Origin: an uncultured Candidatus Saccharibacteria bacterium
GTDB lineage: Bacteria > Patescibacteriota > Saccharimonadia > Saccharimonadales > Saccharimonadaceae
Length of the DNA: 64,000 nt
Assembly: GCA_938041435.1 (NCBI GenBank)
Contig: CALISR010000008.1
Span: 6,759-70,758, forward strand
Direction of reading: 5' to 3'
Position 1 is the stretch's first letter. Each line of letters opens with the position of its first letter. Position numbers and translations under genes: made by a program. This document shows positions 34,301 to 41,131 of this stretch, in pieces. The notes below the pieces were generated by a model. The model was not told the origin of the DNA. It made no database searches and worked only from the letters and a program-made list of their open reading frames with translations.

Positions 34301-36155
34301 CCGCTTTGCCAAGAATATCGAGCAGGCGCCAGACTGGAATCTGAGCCGTGATCGTTTCTGGGCGACGGCCATGCCGGTGTGGAAGGGTGACCGCGGCACC
34401 GTCAAGGTGGTCGGCTCGTACGCGGAGCTCAAGGAGCTGAGCGGCGTGGAGCTGGATGATTATCACCGCCCGTGGGTGGATGACATCACCTTTACGATTG
34501 ACGGCGAAACGTTTACGCGCATCGACAAGGTGCTGGACTGCTGGTTTGAGAGCGGTAGCATGCCGTTTGCGCAGCTGCATTATCCGTTTGAAAACCAGGC
34601 CAAGTTTGAGCAGAACTACCCGGCGGATTTCATCGTTGAGTACATCGGCCAAGTGCGGGCGTGGTTCTACTATGTGCATGCCGTCAACGCCGCCTTGGCG
34701 GAAATCGGTGCCTTTGGCGAGGCAGGCGTGCAGCACAAAAACGCCTACAGCAACGTCATCACCACCGGTGTGGTGGCGGGCAATGACGGCCGCAAGATGA
34801 GTAAGTCACTTGGTAACTTTACCGACCCGAACGAGCTGATGGATAAGTTCAGTGCTGATAGTTTACGCTTCCTCTTGCTGAGTAGCCCGCTGCTCAATGG
34901 CGAGGACTTTGCCCTGCACGACAAGGATGTGGGTGATGTGGCGCGCAAGCTCAGTATGATCTGGAATATGTATGATTTCTTTACCATGTATGCCGAAGTC
35001 GATGGCTGGGAGTTTGACGGCACGCTGATTGACCCGCTGAGTGGCCAGCCGGTTTGTACGTCCCTATCATCCACCGAAACGGCTTCCGCGCACCGGGAAT
35101 CTCGATCATCAACCACAGGTGATACTGCGGAACTCGCTGCGCTCAAACAGTCCTCGTATCTGCCTGATGTTGATAACCTCAATTCTCGGGCGCGTGCAGA
35201 TGTTTCGGAAGATGAAGCGACGATCGGCGCCGTGACCAACCCCCTCGATATCTGGATTATCAGCCGCTTGCACGAGCTGGTGGCGGAGGTCGAGCGGCAG
35301 ATGGATGCCTATAATATCCCCGATGCGCTCAGCCCAATTTTGCCATTCCTGGATGATGCCAGCAACTGGTACGTCCGCCGCAGCCGTCGCCGTTTCTGGA
35401 GGTCATCAAAAGGGGCCGCGGGCGCTGAGGATGATGGCGACAAGAGCGACGCTTACCGCACGCTACATTACGTATTGGTACGTTTGAGCTACCTATTGGC
35501 GCCGTTTACGCCGTTCTTGGCCGAGGAGCTGTATCATAATCTGACGGGTGATGATGAGTCGATCCACCTGAAGGATTGGCTGCCAGCGGGTGCGGTGGAT
35601 GAGCAGATTTTGACCGATATGGCCCGCACGCGCGAGCTGATCAACACCGGCCTGAGCCTGCGCATGAAGAAGGATGAGCACCAGGAGTCGATCAAGGTGC
35701 GCCAGCCGCTGCAGCGTGCGGCCTATGCGGGGGCAAAGCTGGCTGAGTACTACGAGCAGATCATGGCCGAGGAGCTGAATGTCAAGGAGATTCGCTGGGT
35801 TGAGAATGTGGATGAATGCCTGGCGGATGATGACGTGACTGAGGGTGCCATCAAGCCAGAAAGCTGGGTCGAAATTGATAAGACGATCACACCTGAGCTC
35901 AAGCGCGAAGGCTTGATGCGTGAAGTCATTCGCCACGTCCAGAGCGCGCGCAAGAAGGCTGGGCTGCAGGTGGATGATCGGATTATGCTGCACCTAGCAA
36001 CGAATGATGAGCAGCTCCGTCAAGCCCTCACTGAGTATGCAGACACAATCGCGAGCGAGACGCTAGCGACAATGAAGCAGCCAGGCGATGTACTCTACCA
36101 AACGACGGCTACAGTAGATGGCGCTGAGCTGCAGATTAGCCTCGCCAAAGCATAG
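31326..36155 (+). CDS. ileS: Giant isoleucyl-tRNA synthetase with three enzyme-like modules in CP1
   Basis: IleRS charges tRNA-Ile and edits Val. An AAGGAGGA SD sets ATG 31326, giving 1609 aa; this class is usually about 1030-1060. The HIGH-type motif is HHGT (55-58), KMSKS is at 1157-1161, the editing region has WTTTPWTLPANL (from 597) and GTGIVHIAPAYGEDD. Two insertions split CP1: residues about 240-588 hold an LMW-PTP/ArsC-like domain (C253-X5-R259, DP loop) plus an RBBP9-like hydrolase (S466, D542, H570), and about 626-804 hold a second such hydrolase (S693, D760, H788). A Ser/Thr-rich 60-aa insert at about 1241-1302 precedes the anticodon domain. Removing the inserts leaves about 1020 aa, a normal IleRS. 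Confidence 0.95.
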   Translation: MKFTHGTRRRAAEYEKDWVQRWKDDQTFEKSVAQRPADNAYVFYDGPPFITGVPHHGTLLSSIVKDAVPRYWTMKGKRVERRWGWDCHGLPAENFVEKQMNIVDRRQIVTSSDQPAPLDKDGQPLPTISLEKYITKARESMVANSETWQGVIDRIGRWVDFTGAYRTMDKDFMESVWWAFKQLYEAGRIYEGEKVLMYDTKFATPVSKAEVTMDNDAYQTVTDPSVYVKFKLKDSKASRKIVLNEHSKVLFVCNANAARSQMAQGFYNHYSHSQNADSAGLNPEKKWDEAPTLSDFETMSHKPARSSETMQEVGIDITGHKRQLLTADKLGDYDLIVNLAEKSQTPDWLRGDNIIWWDVADPRNESVEKNRMARDEIEQRVKSLLNGAVIDDTDSLSQYNFVILHGYTGSNQTNFIPWLKAELEQRGARVQAPQLPNTDNPTEIEQVQYVLDNVAFDENTVLIGHSLGGLVAMRVLEKLPHKIHRLMLVAPSVLPQFYDKDYEIDAATGERKRFIDHFSYDFDFDKISSQAVHKTILQDNNDSESRKPSMRYIADNIDATLCKTVANKRHFVAEQEPFILETLLANEDSDDAFLLAWTTTPWTLPANLMLAVNPDMTYCEVKVSKGTKNVFLISGKHAYASREYYPQLKQQLEQQGYTVTIIDHINPDSPDLAENVERLAQYDFANAHVVTHSLGAATFLKYLQDANVTVASLTMIAPACGVSNSSDEQWKQESGYVGLAVDLAQVRRKIAQRPTIIYSDDAEVLNQGFAQLGKELGASMQYEPGKGHFFAAEKSLAPEIILPLSEKLIIAEEALERTLQDEKHQPLDYDVLRTFPGSELVGKNYQPLDTGSTWPENDKIHTIYAADFVSHESGTGIVHIAPAYGEDDFELAKRHGISAFHVIDDNGYYTDSNYTGLEVWDNNKFIAKDLKEKGAVWKIEYIRHEYPFNPRSKQRIMYRAIPSWFFDIQGQKPLMLEQNEYINWFPTHLKHGRFAKNIEQAPDWNLSRDRFWATAMPVWKGDRGTVKVVGSYAELKELSGVELDDYHRPWVDDITFTIDGETFTRIDKVLDCWFESGSMPFAQLHYPFENQAKFEQNYPADFIVEYIGQVRAWFYYVHAVNAALAEIGAFGEAGVQHKNAYSNVITTGVVAGNDGRKMSKSLGNFTDPNELMDKFSADSLRFLLLSSPLLNGEDFALHDKDVGDVARKLSMIWNMYDFFTMYAEVDGWEFDGTLIDPLSGQPVCTSLSSTETASAHRESRSSTTGDTAELAALKQSSYLPDVDNLNSRARADVSEDEATIGAVTNPLDIWIISRLHELVAEVERQMDAYNIPDALSPILPFLDDASNWYVRRSRRRFWRSSKGAAGAEDDGDKSDAYRTLHYVLVRLSYLLAPFTPFLAEELYHNLTGDDESIHLKDWLPAGAVDEQILTDMARTRELINTGLSLRMKKDEHQESIKVRQPLQRAAYAGAKLAEYYEQIMAEELNVKEIRWVENVDECLADDDVTEGAIKPESWVEIDKTITPELKREGLMREVIRHVQSARKKAGLQVDDRIMLHLATNDEQLRQALTEYADTIASETLATMKQPGDVLYQTTATVDGAELQISLAKA
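32040..33090 (+). other. Insert 1 in ileS: LMW phosphatase-like plus RBBP9-like hydrolase
   Basis: The IleRS sequence is interrupted after VYVKFKLKD and resumes at DDAFLLAWTTTPWTLP. The inserted part carries KVLFVCNANAARSQMAQGF (the CX5R P-loop of low-molecular-weight phosphatases and arsenate reductases), WWDVADPRNES (DP loop), then FVILHGYTGSNQTNFIPWL, VLIGHSLGGLVAM and ILQDNNDSES, the pattern of YdeN/RBBP9 serine hydrolases. Confidence 0.85.
33200..33735 (+). other. Insert 2 in ileS: second RBBP9-like hydrolase
   Basis: The editing domain breaks after YCEVKV and resumes at LIIAEEALERTL. The insert reads KNVFLISGKHAYASREYYPQ (equivalent to the first strand and loop), VVTHSLGAATFLKYL (nucleophile elbow), IIYSDDAEVLN (acid) and EPGKGHFFA (His). 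All three triad positions are kept. Confidence 0.85.
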
Positions 36156-36173
36156 GACTACAAGGAATAACAT

Positions 36174-36221
36174 GCTAAGCTCGAGTGGCGCATCAGTAGT
36201 GAGACGCCACTCGAGCTTAGC
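36174..36221. repeat. 17-bp perfect inverted repeat after ileS
   Basis: GCTAAGCTCGAGTGGCG (36174-36190) and its exact complement (36205-36221) flank a 14-nt loop. No T tract follows, so it is not a classical terminator, although it may protect or end the ileS mRNA. Confidence 0.75.
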
Positions 36222-36516
36222 GGCTGGCAATATTTGAGTTTCTATAGCCATCCTCACCCCTTGCGCTAGCCTAGTATATTTACCGAAAACATTGAGAGGC
36301 CAGCTATGAAACAAGCAGAAGCGCTTGTTTACCCGAGATATTTTTAGTGTGGTAAGTGTGCTGTACTGGCTACTAATAGGGTACTTAAAGAACTAACTGC
36401 TAGCTTGATCACTCTCTCGCGTTAACTCGCGTCCTTGTTCCTCTTTAAAAAGGCTCAGGAGTACGGAGCGACAATTGCTACAATGGGGCTATAAGCCTGC
36501 ACGATAATTGAATATC
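36222..36516. other. Intergenic region with promoter of the ABC exporter
   Basis: A short hairpin AAACAAGC/GCTTGTTT lies at 36309-36330. An extended -10, TGCTACAAT (about 36474-36482), precedes the ABC gene. No ORF is supported. Confidence 0.5.
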
Positions 36517-38326
36517 ATGACTAAACTACCTATCACCATACCTACCCCCTCACTACGCCAACGCCTGGCAGGGCTGTGGCTGGTGGTGCGGATTATTTGG
36601 CGGGAGGCACCACTGACGATTGTGGTCCAGGCAGTGGGAGCGGTGCTGTCGGCGGTGCTGCCACTGGCCACGGCATACTATGCCGCTCTTGCGACAACGG
36701 CTTTGGCTGAGGCATATGCGGCGGGTGGTCAGCCGCAGCTCCTCACCTATGTAGTGGTGACTGTGGTACTGGGCGTTGTGGCGAGTGTGTGGTCGGTGGT
36801 GCAAGGGTATTATGATCAAGTGTCGCGCTATCGCATCGAGGCTGCCATGAGCGACCACATGTATGCCCGTCTCCACGCGCTGGATTTTTGGCGATACGAT
36901 GACCCTGCGACCATTGATATGTTTGATAAAGCGCAGCGCTTCGTCCAGTCATTTTCGTACCTCTTTATCCAACTGGTGCGAATGCTGACAGCGCTGGTGT
37001 CGCTGGCAACAAGCCTGTGGATGATGGTGATGGTGAGCTGGTGGCTGGGGCTGCTCGTGCTTGTGGCGCTTGTGCCAAGTAGTGTGGTGCAGGTGCGGCT
37101 GTCGCGTTTGCAGGCTGGTCACTGGCGCGAGCAAGTGGCGACGCGGCGGCGCATGGCGTGGATCGAGCACATCCTTAGCCGGCCGAACTTCATTGCCGAG
37201 CTGCGCCTCTATGGAGTGATCCACCATCTACTTGGTGAGCGAGCAGCACTGCGGAATAAAGATCGGCTGCGGGTGCTTGGCTACGAGCGCCGCTTTATGG
37301 GGCAGCGCCTGGGCGGAGAGATTATCCAGGCGGCAGCAGAGGTGGTGGCGCTTGCTTGGGTGGTGCTGGAGATCGTGGCACACCGTCAGCCGATTGGGCA
37401 ATTTGTGCTCGTGCAGCAAATGGTAGGACGAGTGATGAGTGGGATGGACAGCGTGATCAATACATATAATATGATTGACGAAGACCTCGCCACCATGACA
37501 GACTACCAGCAGTTTATGGCGCTGCCTACCATGAGCCAGGCAGCCACCATTGATGAGGTAACGCTGCGTGATGCGATCGCGGTGCAGCAAGTGTCATTTT
37601 GCTATCCAGGCACGCAGACGGCGGTGCTGCGTGATATTTCTTTCACTATTCGCCGTGGTCAGCACATTGCCATCGTGGGCGAAAATGGCGCTGGCAAGAG
37701 CACGCTCGCTCGGTTGCTTACTGGTCTGTACCAGCCTACCAAGGGCAGTATTACCATTGATGGGCACGACCGACCTCCGTCATATCAACCCAGCAGCCTG
37801 GCATCGGCAATTGGCCGTATTGGGGCAGGAGTTCATCCGCTATGACTTCGCTACGGCGCACGAGAATGTCTGGTATGGCGATGTCTCGCAGCCAGTGGAT
37901 GCAGCGCGCCGCGATGCTGCGCTGCGCCAGGCCGAGGCAGCCGATTTTGTCCGTAAGCTCCCTCATGGTGGGAGCAGCTACATCAGCAAATGGATGGAGG
38001 CGGATGACCACGAAACGGGGGTCGATCTATCTGGTGGGCAGTGGCAGCGCCTTGCTTTGGCGCGCAACTTGTATCGCAATGCGCCCATCATCATCCTCGA
38101 TGAGCCCACCAGCGCCATTGATGCCGCCGCCGAAGCGCGCATCTTTCGCCATCTCTTTGCCCAGCAGGGCAAGACTATCATCACCATTAGCCACCGCTAT
38201 AGTACCGTCAAGAAGGCGGACGCCATCTACGTCATCGCCCACGGCCGCATCGTCGAGCATGGCACTGCCACCGCACTCATGGCGCAGCGTGGTGCATTCT
38301 ACGAGATGTTCAAAGAACAGATATAG
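36517..38326 (+). pseudogene. ABC exporter (permease-ATPase), frameshifted by a 4-nt tandem duplication
   Basis: One gene for a fused ABC half-transporter is split into two frames. Frame 1 from ATG 36517 encodes six-helix-type membrane segments (about 1-330) and the start of the ATPase with Walker A GENGAGKST. At 37768-37775 the sequence GACCGACC is a tandem duplication of GACC; one copy restores the expected IDGHDLRHINP. Frame 2 then holds the signature LSGGQWQRLALARN, Walker B IIILDEPTSAID and the H-loop (TISHRYST). Frame 1 stops at 37845, so the product would lack the signature and Walker B. It may be a true pseudogene, a slippage-switched gene or a sequencing error. Confidence 0.9.
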
Positions 38327-38337
38327 TTTGGTATAAT
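38309..38337 (+). promoter_or_regulatory. Promoter of tRNA-Cys
   Basis: -35-like TTCAAA (38309-38314), a 17-nt spacer, and -10 TATAAT (38332-38337); the tRNA begins 9 nt later. Confidence 0.55.
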
Positions 38338-38345
38338 AGGAGTGT

Positions 38346-38419
38346 GGCGCCGTGGCCGAGAGGTTAGGCAGAGCTCTGCAAAAGCTCGTACAGCGGTTCG
38401 AGTCCGCTCGGTGCCTCCA
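38346..38419 (+). tRNA. tRNA-Cys (GCA)
   Basis: Acceptor GGCGCCG pairs with CGGTGCC. The anticodon arm is GAGCT-CTGCAAA-AGCTC with anticodon GCA, and the T arm contains GGTTCGAGTCC. The discriminator base is T, as expected for tRNA-Cys, and CCA is encoded. Confidence 0.95.
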
Positions 38420-38426
38420 TGTGTTA

Positions 38427-38639
38427 TTATTTTTGGAATGCTTTATACCAGCCCATCTGCTGTGCAGTGTGTCGCTTGTGGCAATTCGCACAGAGGATGC
38501 GGCATTTTTTCATTTCGACCACGACGTCTGGCCACGAGTATCCCAGTCGGACTGCTTGCATTGGGTATGGCGTGTGCCAGTCGCAGTGTTCCTCACGAAA
38601 AAGTCGCTTTTTGGCTTGTGTTCGCCACATTTTGAGCAT
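38427..38639 (-). CDS. Small HNH-nuclease-like protein or fragment
   Basis: This 70-aa minus-strand frame ends with the pattern of CPR HNH endonucleases: GYSWPDVVVEMKKCRILCAN followed by CHKRHTAQQ, with the CxxC zinc pair and a His, and an upstream CDWH. The usual N-terminal zinc pair is missing, so it may be a short variant or a remnant. It lies between tRNA-Cys and the hydrolase gene, a typical location for acquired DNA. Confidence 0.5.
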   Translation of the reverse strand: MLKMWRTQAKKRLFREEHCDWHTPYPMQAVRLGYSWPDVVVEMKKCRILCANCHKRHTAQQMGWYKAFQK

Positions 38640-38663
38640 GGTTTCATGATTCGTAAAAATAGG

Positions 38664-39251
38664 TTATGACATCAGTAGATCGCGCAGCTCGGGGAAGGTT
38701 GGTTGGAAGAAATGATTGCGATCTTCGAAAATATGCGCCTGAGCAGTCGGCACGTCTCGCTGAAATTTAGCAAGCTCTGTAAAAGGCACAACCGGGTCAT
38801 CTTTACTGTGGAATAGGTGGATCTCCTTTGCTGATTTTTCGAGTCCTGTGGCGCTTACTACCTGAAAGCTACCGAGGTCTTCATTCGATTCATCGTCATA
38901 GCACGGCGAAACTAGCACGAGCCGCCGGACTGGCATATGCAGTGGTGATTCATGCAAGTACTTTGCCAAAAACATTGCGCCCAAACTATAACCAACCAGC
39001 TGAACGTCATCACCAAGCAGAGGTAATAACTTTTCAAAGTATATTTTCCACTCAGCGTAGTGAGCATTTTGCTTATTAGGGAAATCTGGCAGCAAAACAT
39101 CGGCGTCGACGATTTCCTGTGCCAGCCAGTCACGCCATTTTTGCGCCCACAGTAGCCGTTCGTACTGCAGCTGGCTATTCTTTAGATTATTCAAGTAATT
39201 TTCGTAGCTATTAAAGCTTGATCCGCCGTGAATTATTACAATTTGCTTCAT
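38664..39251 (-). CDS. RBBP9-like alpha/beta serine hydrolase
   Basis: This 195-aa protein has IVIIHGGSSFNSYENYL (strand 1), LVGYSLGAMFLAKYL (nucleophile elbow GYSLG), HLFHSKDDPVVPF (acid) and FEDRNHFFQP (His). It is the standalone relative of the two hydrolase modules inside ileS, 5 kb upstream. The substrate is unknown. The start is ATG 39251, 6 nt after a minus-strand TATACT, so it is likely leaderless. The longer frame runs through tRNA-Leu and is not coding. Confidence 0.88.
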   Translation of the reverse strand: MKQIVIIHGGSSFNSYENYLNNLKNSQLQYERLLWAQKWRDWLAQEIVDADVLLPDFPNKQNAHYAEWKIYFEKLLPLLGDDVQLVGYSLGAMFLAKYLHESPLHMPVRRLVLVSPCYDDESNEDLGSFQVVSATGLEKSAKEIHLFHSKDDPVVPFTELAKFQRDVPTAQAHIFEDRNHFFQPTFPELRDLLMS

Positions 39252-39257
39252 AAACAT

Positions 39258-39265
39258 AGTATAAT
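39258..39265. promoter_or_regulatory. Overlapping divergent -10 boxes (AGTATAAT)
   Basis: On the plus strand TATAAT (39260-39265) serves tRNA-Leu; on the minus strand TATACT (39258-39263) serves the hydrolase 6 nt before its ATG. The same octamer is used at 49591. Confidence 0.6.
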
Positions 39266-39306
39266 ACAAGCAGCACATGGCTGCTATGCCAGAAGTGCGA
39301 CTGCAA

Positions 39307-39392
39307 GCGCGAGTGGCGGAACTGGTAGACGCGAGGGACTTAAAATCCCTTGGCCAAAAGCCGTGCGGGTTCGATTCCCGCCTTGCGCACCA
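39307..39392 (+). tRNA. tRNA-Leu (TAA)
   Basis: Acceptor GCGCGAG pairs with CTTGCGC. The anticodon arm GGGACTTAAAATCCC has anticodon TAA. A long variable arm and GGTTCGATTCC T arm follow, and CCA is encoded at 39390-39392. Confidence 0.95.
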
Positions 39393-39409
39393 GGCATGAT
39401 ATAACAGAG

Positions 39410-39435
39410 AAAACCACTTGAGGAGAGTGGTTTTT
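39410..39435 (+). terminator. Terminator after tRNA-Leu
   Basis: Stem AAACCACT (39411-39418) with AGTGGTTT (39426-39433), then T residues. Confidence 0.85.
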
Positions 39436-39537
39436 CGTATACATAGCCAGAAGGGTGAGTGTGGCGGCATTCGTGCTGGCCACTAACCCAAGATTTATTG
39501 TAGAATTACCATAGCGGCTAGTATAAGTCACACAATT

Positions 39538-39546
39538 TGCTATAAT
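39538..39546 (+). promoter_or_regulatory. Extended -10 promoter of lemA
   Basis: TGCTATAAT (39538-39546) without a clear -35, 31 nt before the ATG. The SD AAAGGAG is present. Confidence 0.6.
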
Positions 39547-39577
39547 AAGGCTATAACCAAAAAGGAGAAACGACACT

Positions 39578-40147
39578 ATGACAATAGCATTAATCGTTTT
39601 GCTCGGCGTGATTGGCCTGCTCGTTTTGTTTGGCATCTTCATGTGGGCAACGTACAACAGCTTGGTCAAGCTGAAGATCCGCGTGGACGAAGCTTGGAGC
39701 GACATTACTGTCCAGCTTAAGCGCCGAACAGACCTCATCCCGAACTTAGTGGGCACTGTGAAGGGCTATGCGTCGCACGAGAAGGAGGTCTTCGAGAACG
39801 TGGCAGAGGCTCGCAGCGCCATCATGAATGCCCAAGGCGTGCAAGAGACGGCTGCGGCAGAGAATATGATCGAGGGTGCTCTGAAGAGCTTGTTTGCCGT
39901 AGCAGAGGCTTACCCAGAGCTCAAGGCCAACCAAAACTTCATCCAGCTGCAGCAAGAGCTGGTAGACACTGAGGACAAGATCCAGGCAGCGCGCCGCTTC
40001 TACAACGGTGGTGTGCGCGACCTCAACACTCGCATTGCTATGTTCCCCGCCAACATCGTGGCTGGCATGCTGGGCTTCAAAGCTCGCGAGTTCTTCGAGG
40101 TCGAAGACCGTGCCAGTGTCGAAAACCCAGTGCAGGTGCAGTTCTAG
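39578..40147 (+). CDS. lemA: LemA family protein
   Basis: This 189-aa protein has one N-terminal membrane helix (residues 2-25) and the coiled helical LemA domain: NSLVKLKIRVDEAWSDITVQ, LKRRTDLIPNLV, and the C-terminal FYNGGVRDLNTRIAMFPANI. LemA function is unclear; it is often paired with HtpX-type proteases or TPM proteins, and htpX lies 1 kb downstream. A terminator follows, so it is monocistronic here. Confidence 0.93.
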   Translation: MTIALIVLLGVIGLLVLFGIFMWATYNSLVKLKIRVDEAWSDITVQLKRRTDLIPNLVGTVKGYASHEKEVFENVAEARSAIMNAQGVQETAAAENMIEGALKSLFAVAEAYPELKANQNFIQLQQELVDTEDKIQAARRFYNGGVRDLNTRIAMFPANIVAGMLGFKAREFFEVEDRASVENPVQVQF

Positions 40148-40167
40148 GCATCACGCGTAGTATAGCG

Positions 40168-40195
40168 AAACCGCCCTCGATGGAGGGCGGTTTGT
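40168..40195 (+). terminator. Terminator after lemA
   Basis: Perfect 11-bp stem AAACCGCCCTC (40168-40178) with GAGGGCGGTTT (40183-40193). Confidence 0.85.
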
Positions 40196-40403
40196 TATTA
40201 TTTTGCAACAGTATAAGGGCTGTGATGTCAGGTTGTATGTCGTTCTTGGTGAGGGGTGCTTGAGAAGAGTTATGGCTACAGCGAGCGGCTTATCGCTTGG
40301 CTGAGAGTGTTTTATCTAGAAGGTGGGGGATTTGAGTAATAAAAATAATTGCAATGATTAGAGTGCTAGAGTGCTGCCAGCAGGTGAGAACATCGCGAGA
40401 GGC

Positions 40404-40463
40404 GAACATGACAAGCAGAGCAAGAGAGGGTAGACACCCTTCTAGGATGGATGTCATGTTCGA
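40404..40463. repeat. 11-bp inverted repeat with long loop
   Basis: CGAACATGACA and TGTCATGTTCG lie about 38 nt apart, directly downstream of the minus-strand gene at 40472. It may act in 3'-end formation of that gene. Confidence 0.5.
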
Positions 40464-40471
40464 TAGGGATG

Positions 40472-40798
40472 TCACACGAAGAAGTGCACAAACCACCCTG
40501 ACACTAGCGTGAGAGTAATGAGGATAAATAGTCTCAAATACTTCTCTAGGTCAGAGCAATTGCTCCGCTCCCCTGATGACGAGCCATTAATAAGACTCGC
40601 GGTTAGCATGATGCCAAGAGATTGAAACATGCTGATTTGTGGCACTCCAAAAATGGGAACAATAAACCAGCCCCAAAGTAGGCTAAACGTCCACACTCCG
40701 AGAAATCCGGATGCAAACACAAGTACACACTCAGCAATGACGGTACCCCTAGTCTTCGTCTCTTTCTCGGTAATGGTGATTCTGACGTCACTCATCAT
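40472..40798 (-). CDS. Small two- or three-helix membrane protein
   Basis: This 108-aa protein has hydrophobic segments near ECVLVFASGFLGVWTFSLLW, FQSLGIMLTASLI and LRLFILITLTLVSGWFVHFF. The N-terminus is soluble and charged. No family is recognised. The start is ATG 40798 (MMSDVRITIT) with a GGGGAGAG SD-like stretch. It is driven by the TTGACT/TATATA promoter at 40992-41020, whose sequence is nearly the same as that of the 52178 gene. Confidence 0.65.
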   Translation of the reverse strand: MMSDVRITITEKETKTRGTVIAECVLVFASGFLGVWTFSLLWGWFIVPIFGVPQISMFQSLGIMLTASLINGSSSGERSNCSDLEKYLRLFILITLTLVSGWFVHFFV

Positions 40799-40865
40799 CT
40801 TACTCTCTCCCCACCCAAGCGGACGCTCGTGTAGAATCACACTGGTCGACGCTCGGATGCGGCGA

Positions 40866-40924
40866 CTCAAGGTGGGGTGCTGGGGCGCGGCTATGGTAGC
40901 CATGCCTGGGCAGCCCACCTTGAG
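40866..40924 (-). promoter_or_regulatory. Large hairpin in the leader of the 40472 gene
   Basis: CTCAAGGTGGG (40866-40876) pairs perfectly with CCCACCTTGAG (40914-40924) around an inner GGCTA/TAGCC hairpin. It lies within the about 185-nt 5' leader, so it may control translation or be a structured RNA. Confidence 0.5.
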
Positions 40925-40991
40925 CGGTATGCTCTGCTTGTCAAACAACACTTTTGGACAAAATGCGAACATGTGTCAACAAAAGCTGATA

Positions 40992-41020
40992 TATATATCA
41001 ATATATGAGGGGCGAGTCAA
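40992..41020 (-). promoter_or_regulatory. TTGACT-N17-TATATA promoter, copy 1
   Basis: Minus-strand -35 TTGACT (41015-41020), a 17-nt spacer, and -10 TATATA (40992-40997). The block CTCATATATTGATATATATA is shared with copy 2 at 52593-52621. Confidence 0.7.
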
Positions 41021-41119
41021 GTGGGTGCAACGTAGGCCCGAAAACCTCACTAATAGTCAGCGCAGAGAATGCGGCGCTCGGAGATTAACGCGAGTGCCTG
41101 CAAAACCACCATTATCTGC

Positions 41120-41125
41120 TACAAT
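41120..41125 (+). promoter_or_regulatory. -10 box of leaderless htpX
   Basis: TACAAT with an extended TGC, 6 nt before ATG 41132. No SD lies between. Confidence 0.6.
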
Positions 41126-41131
41126 ATATCT

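Noticed and set aside
36283..36345. Possible third copy of the 80-nt palindromic repeat
   Set aside because: Only scattered matches (CCGAAAA, GGCCAG, CGCTTG) align, and the second CTGGCC arm is missing.
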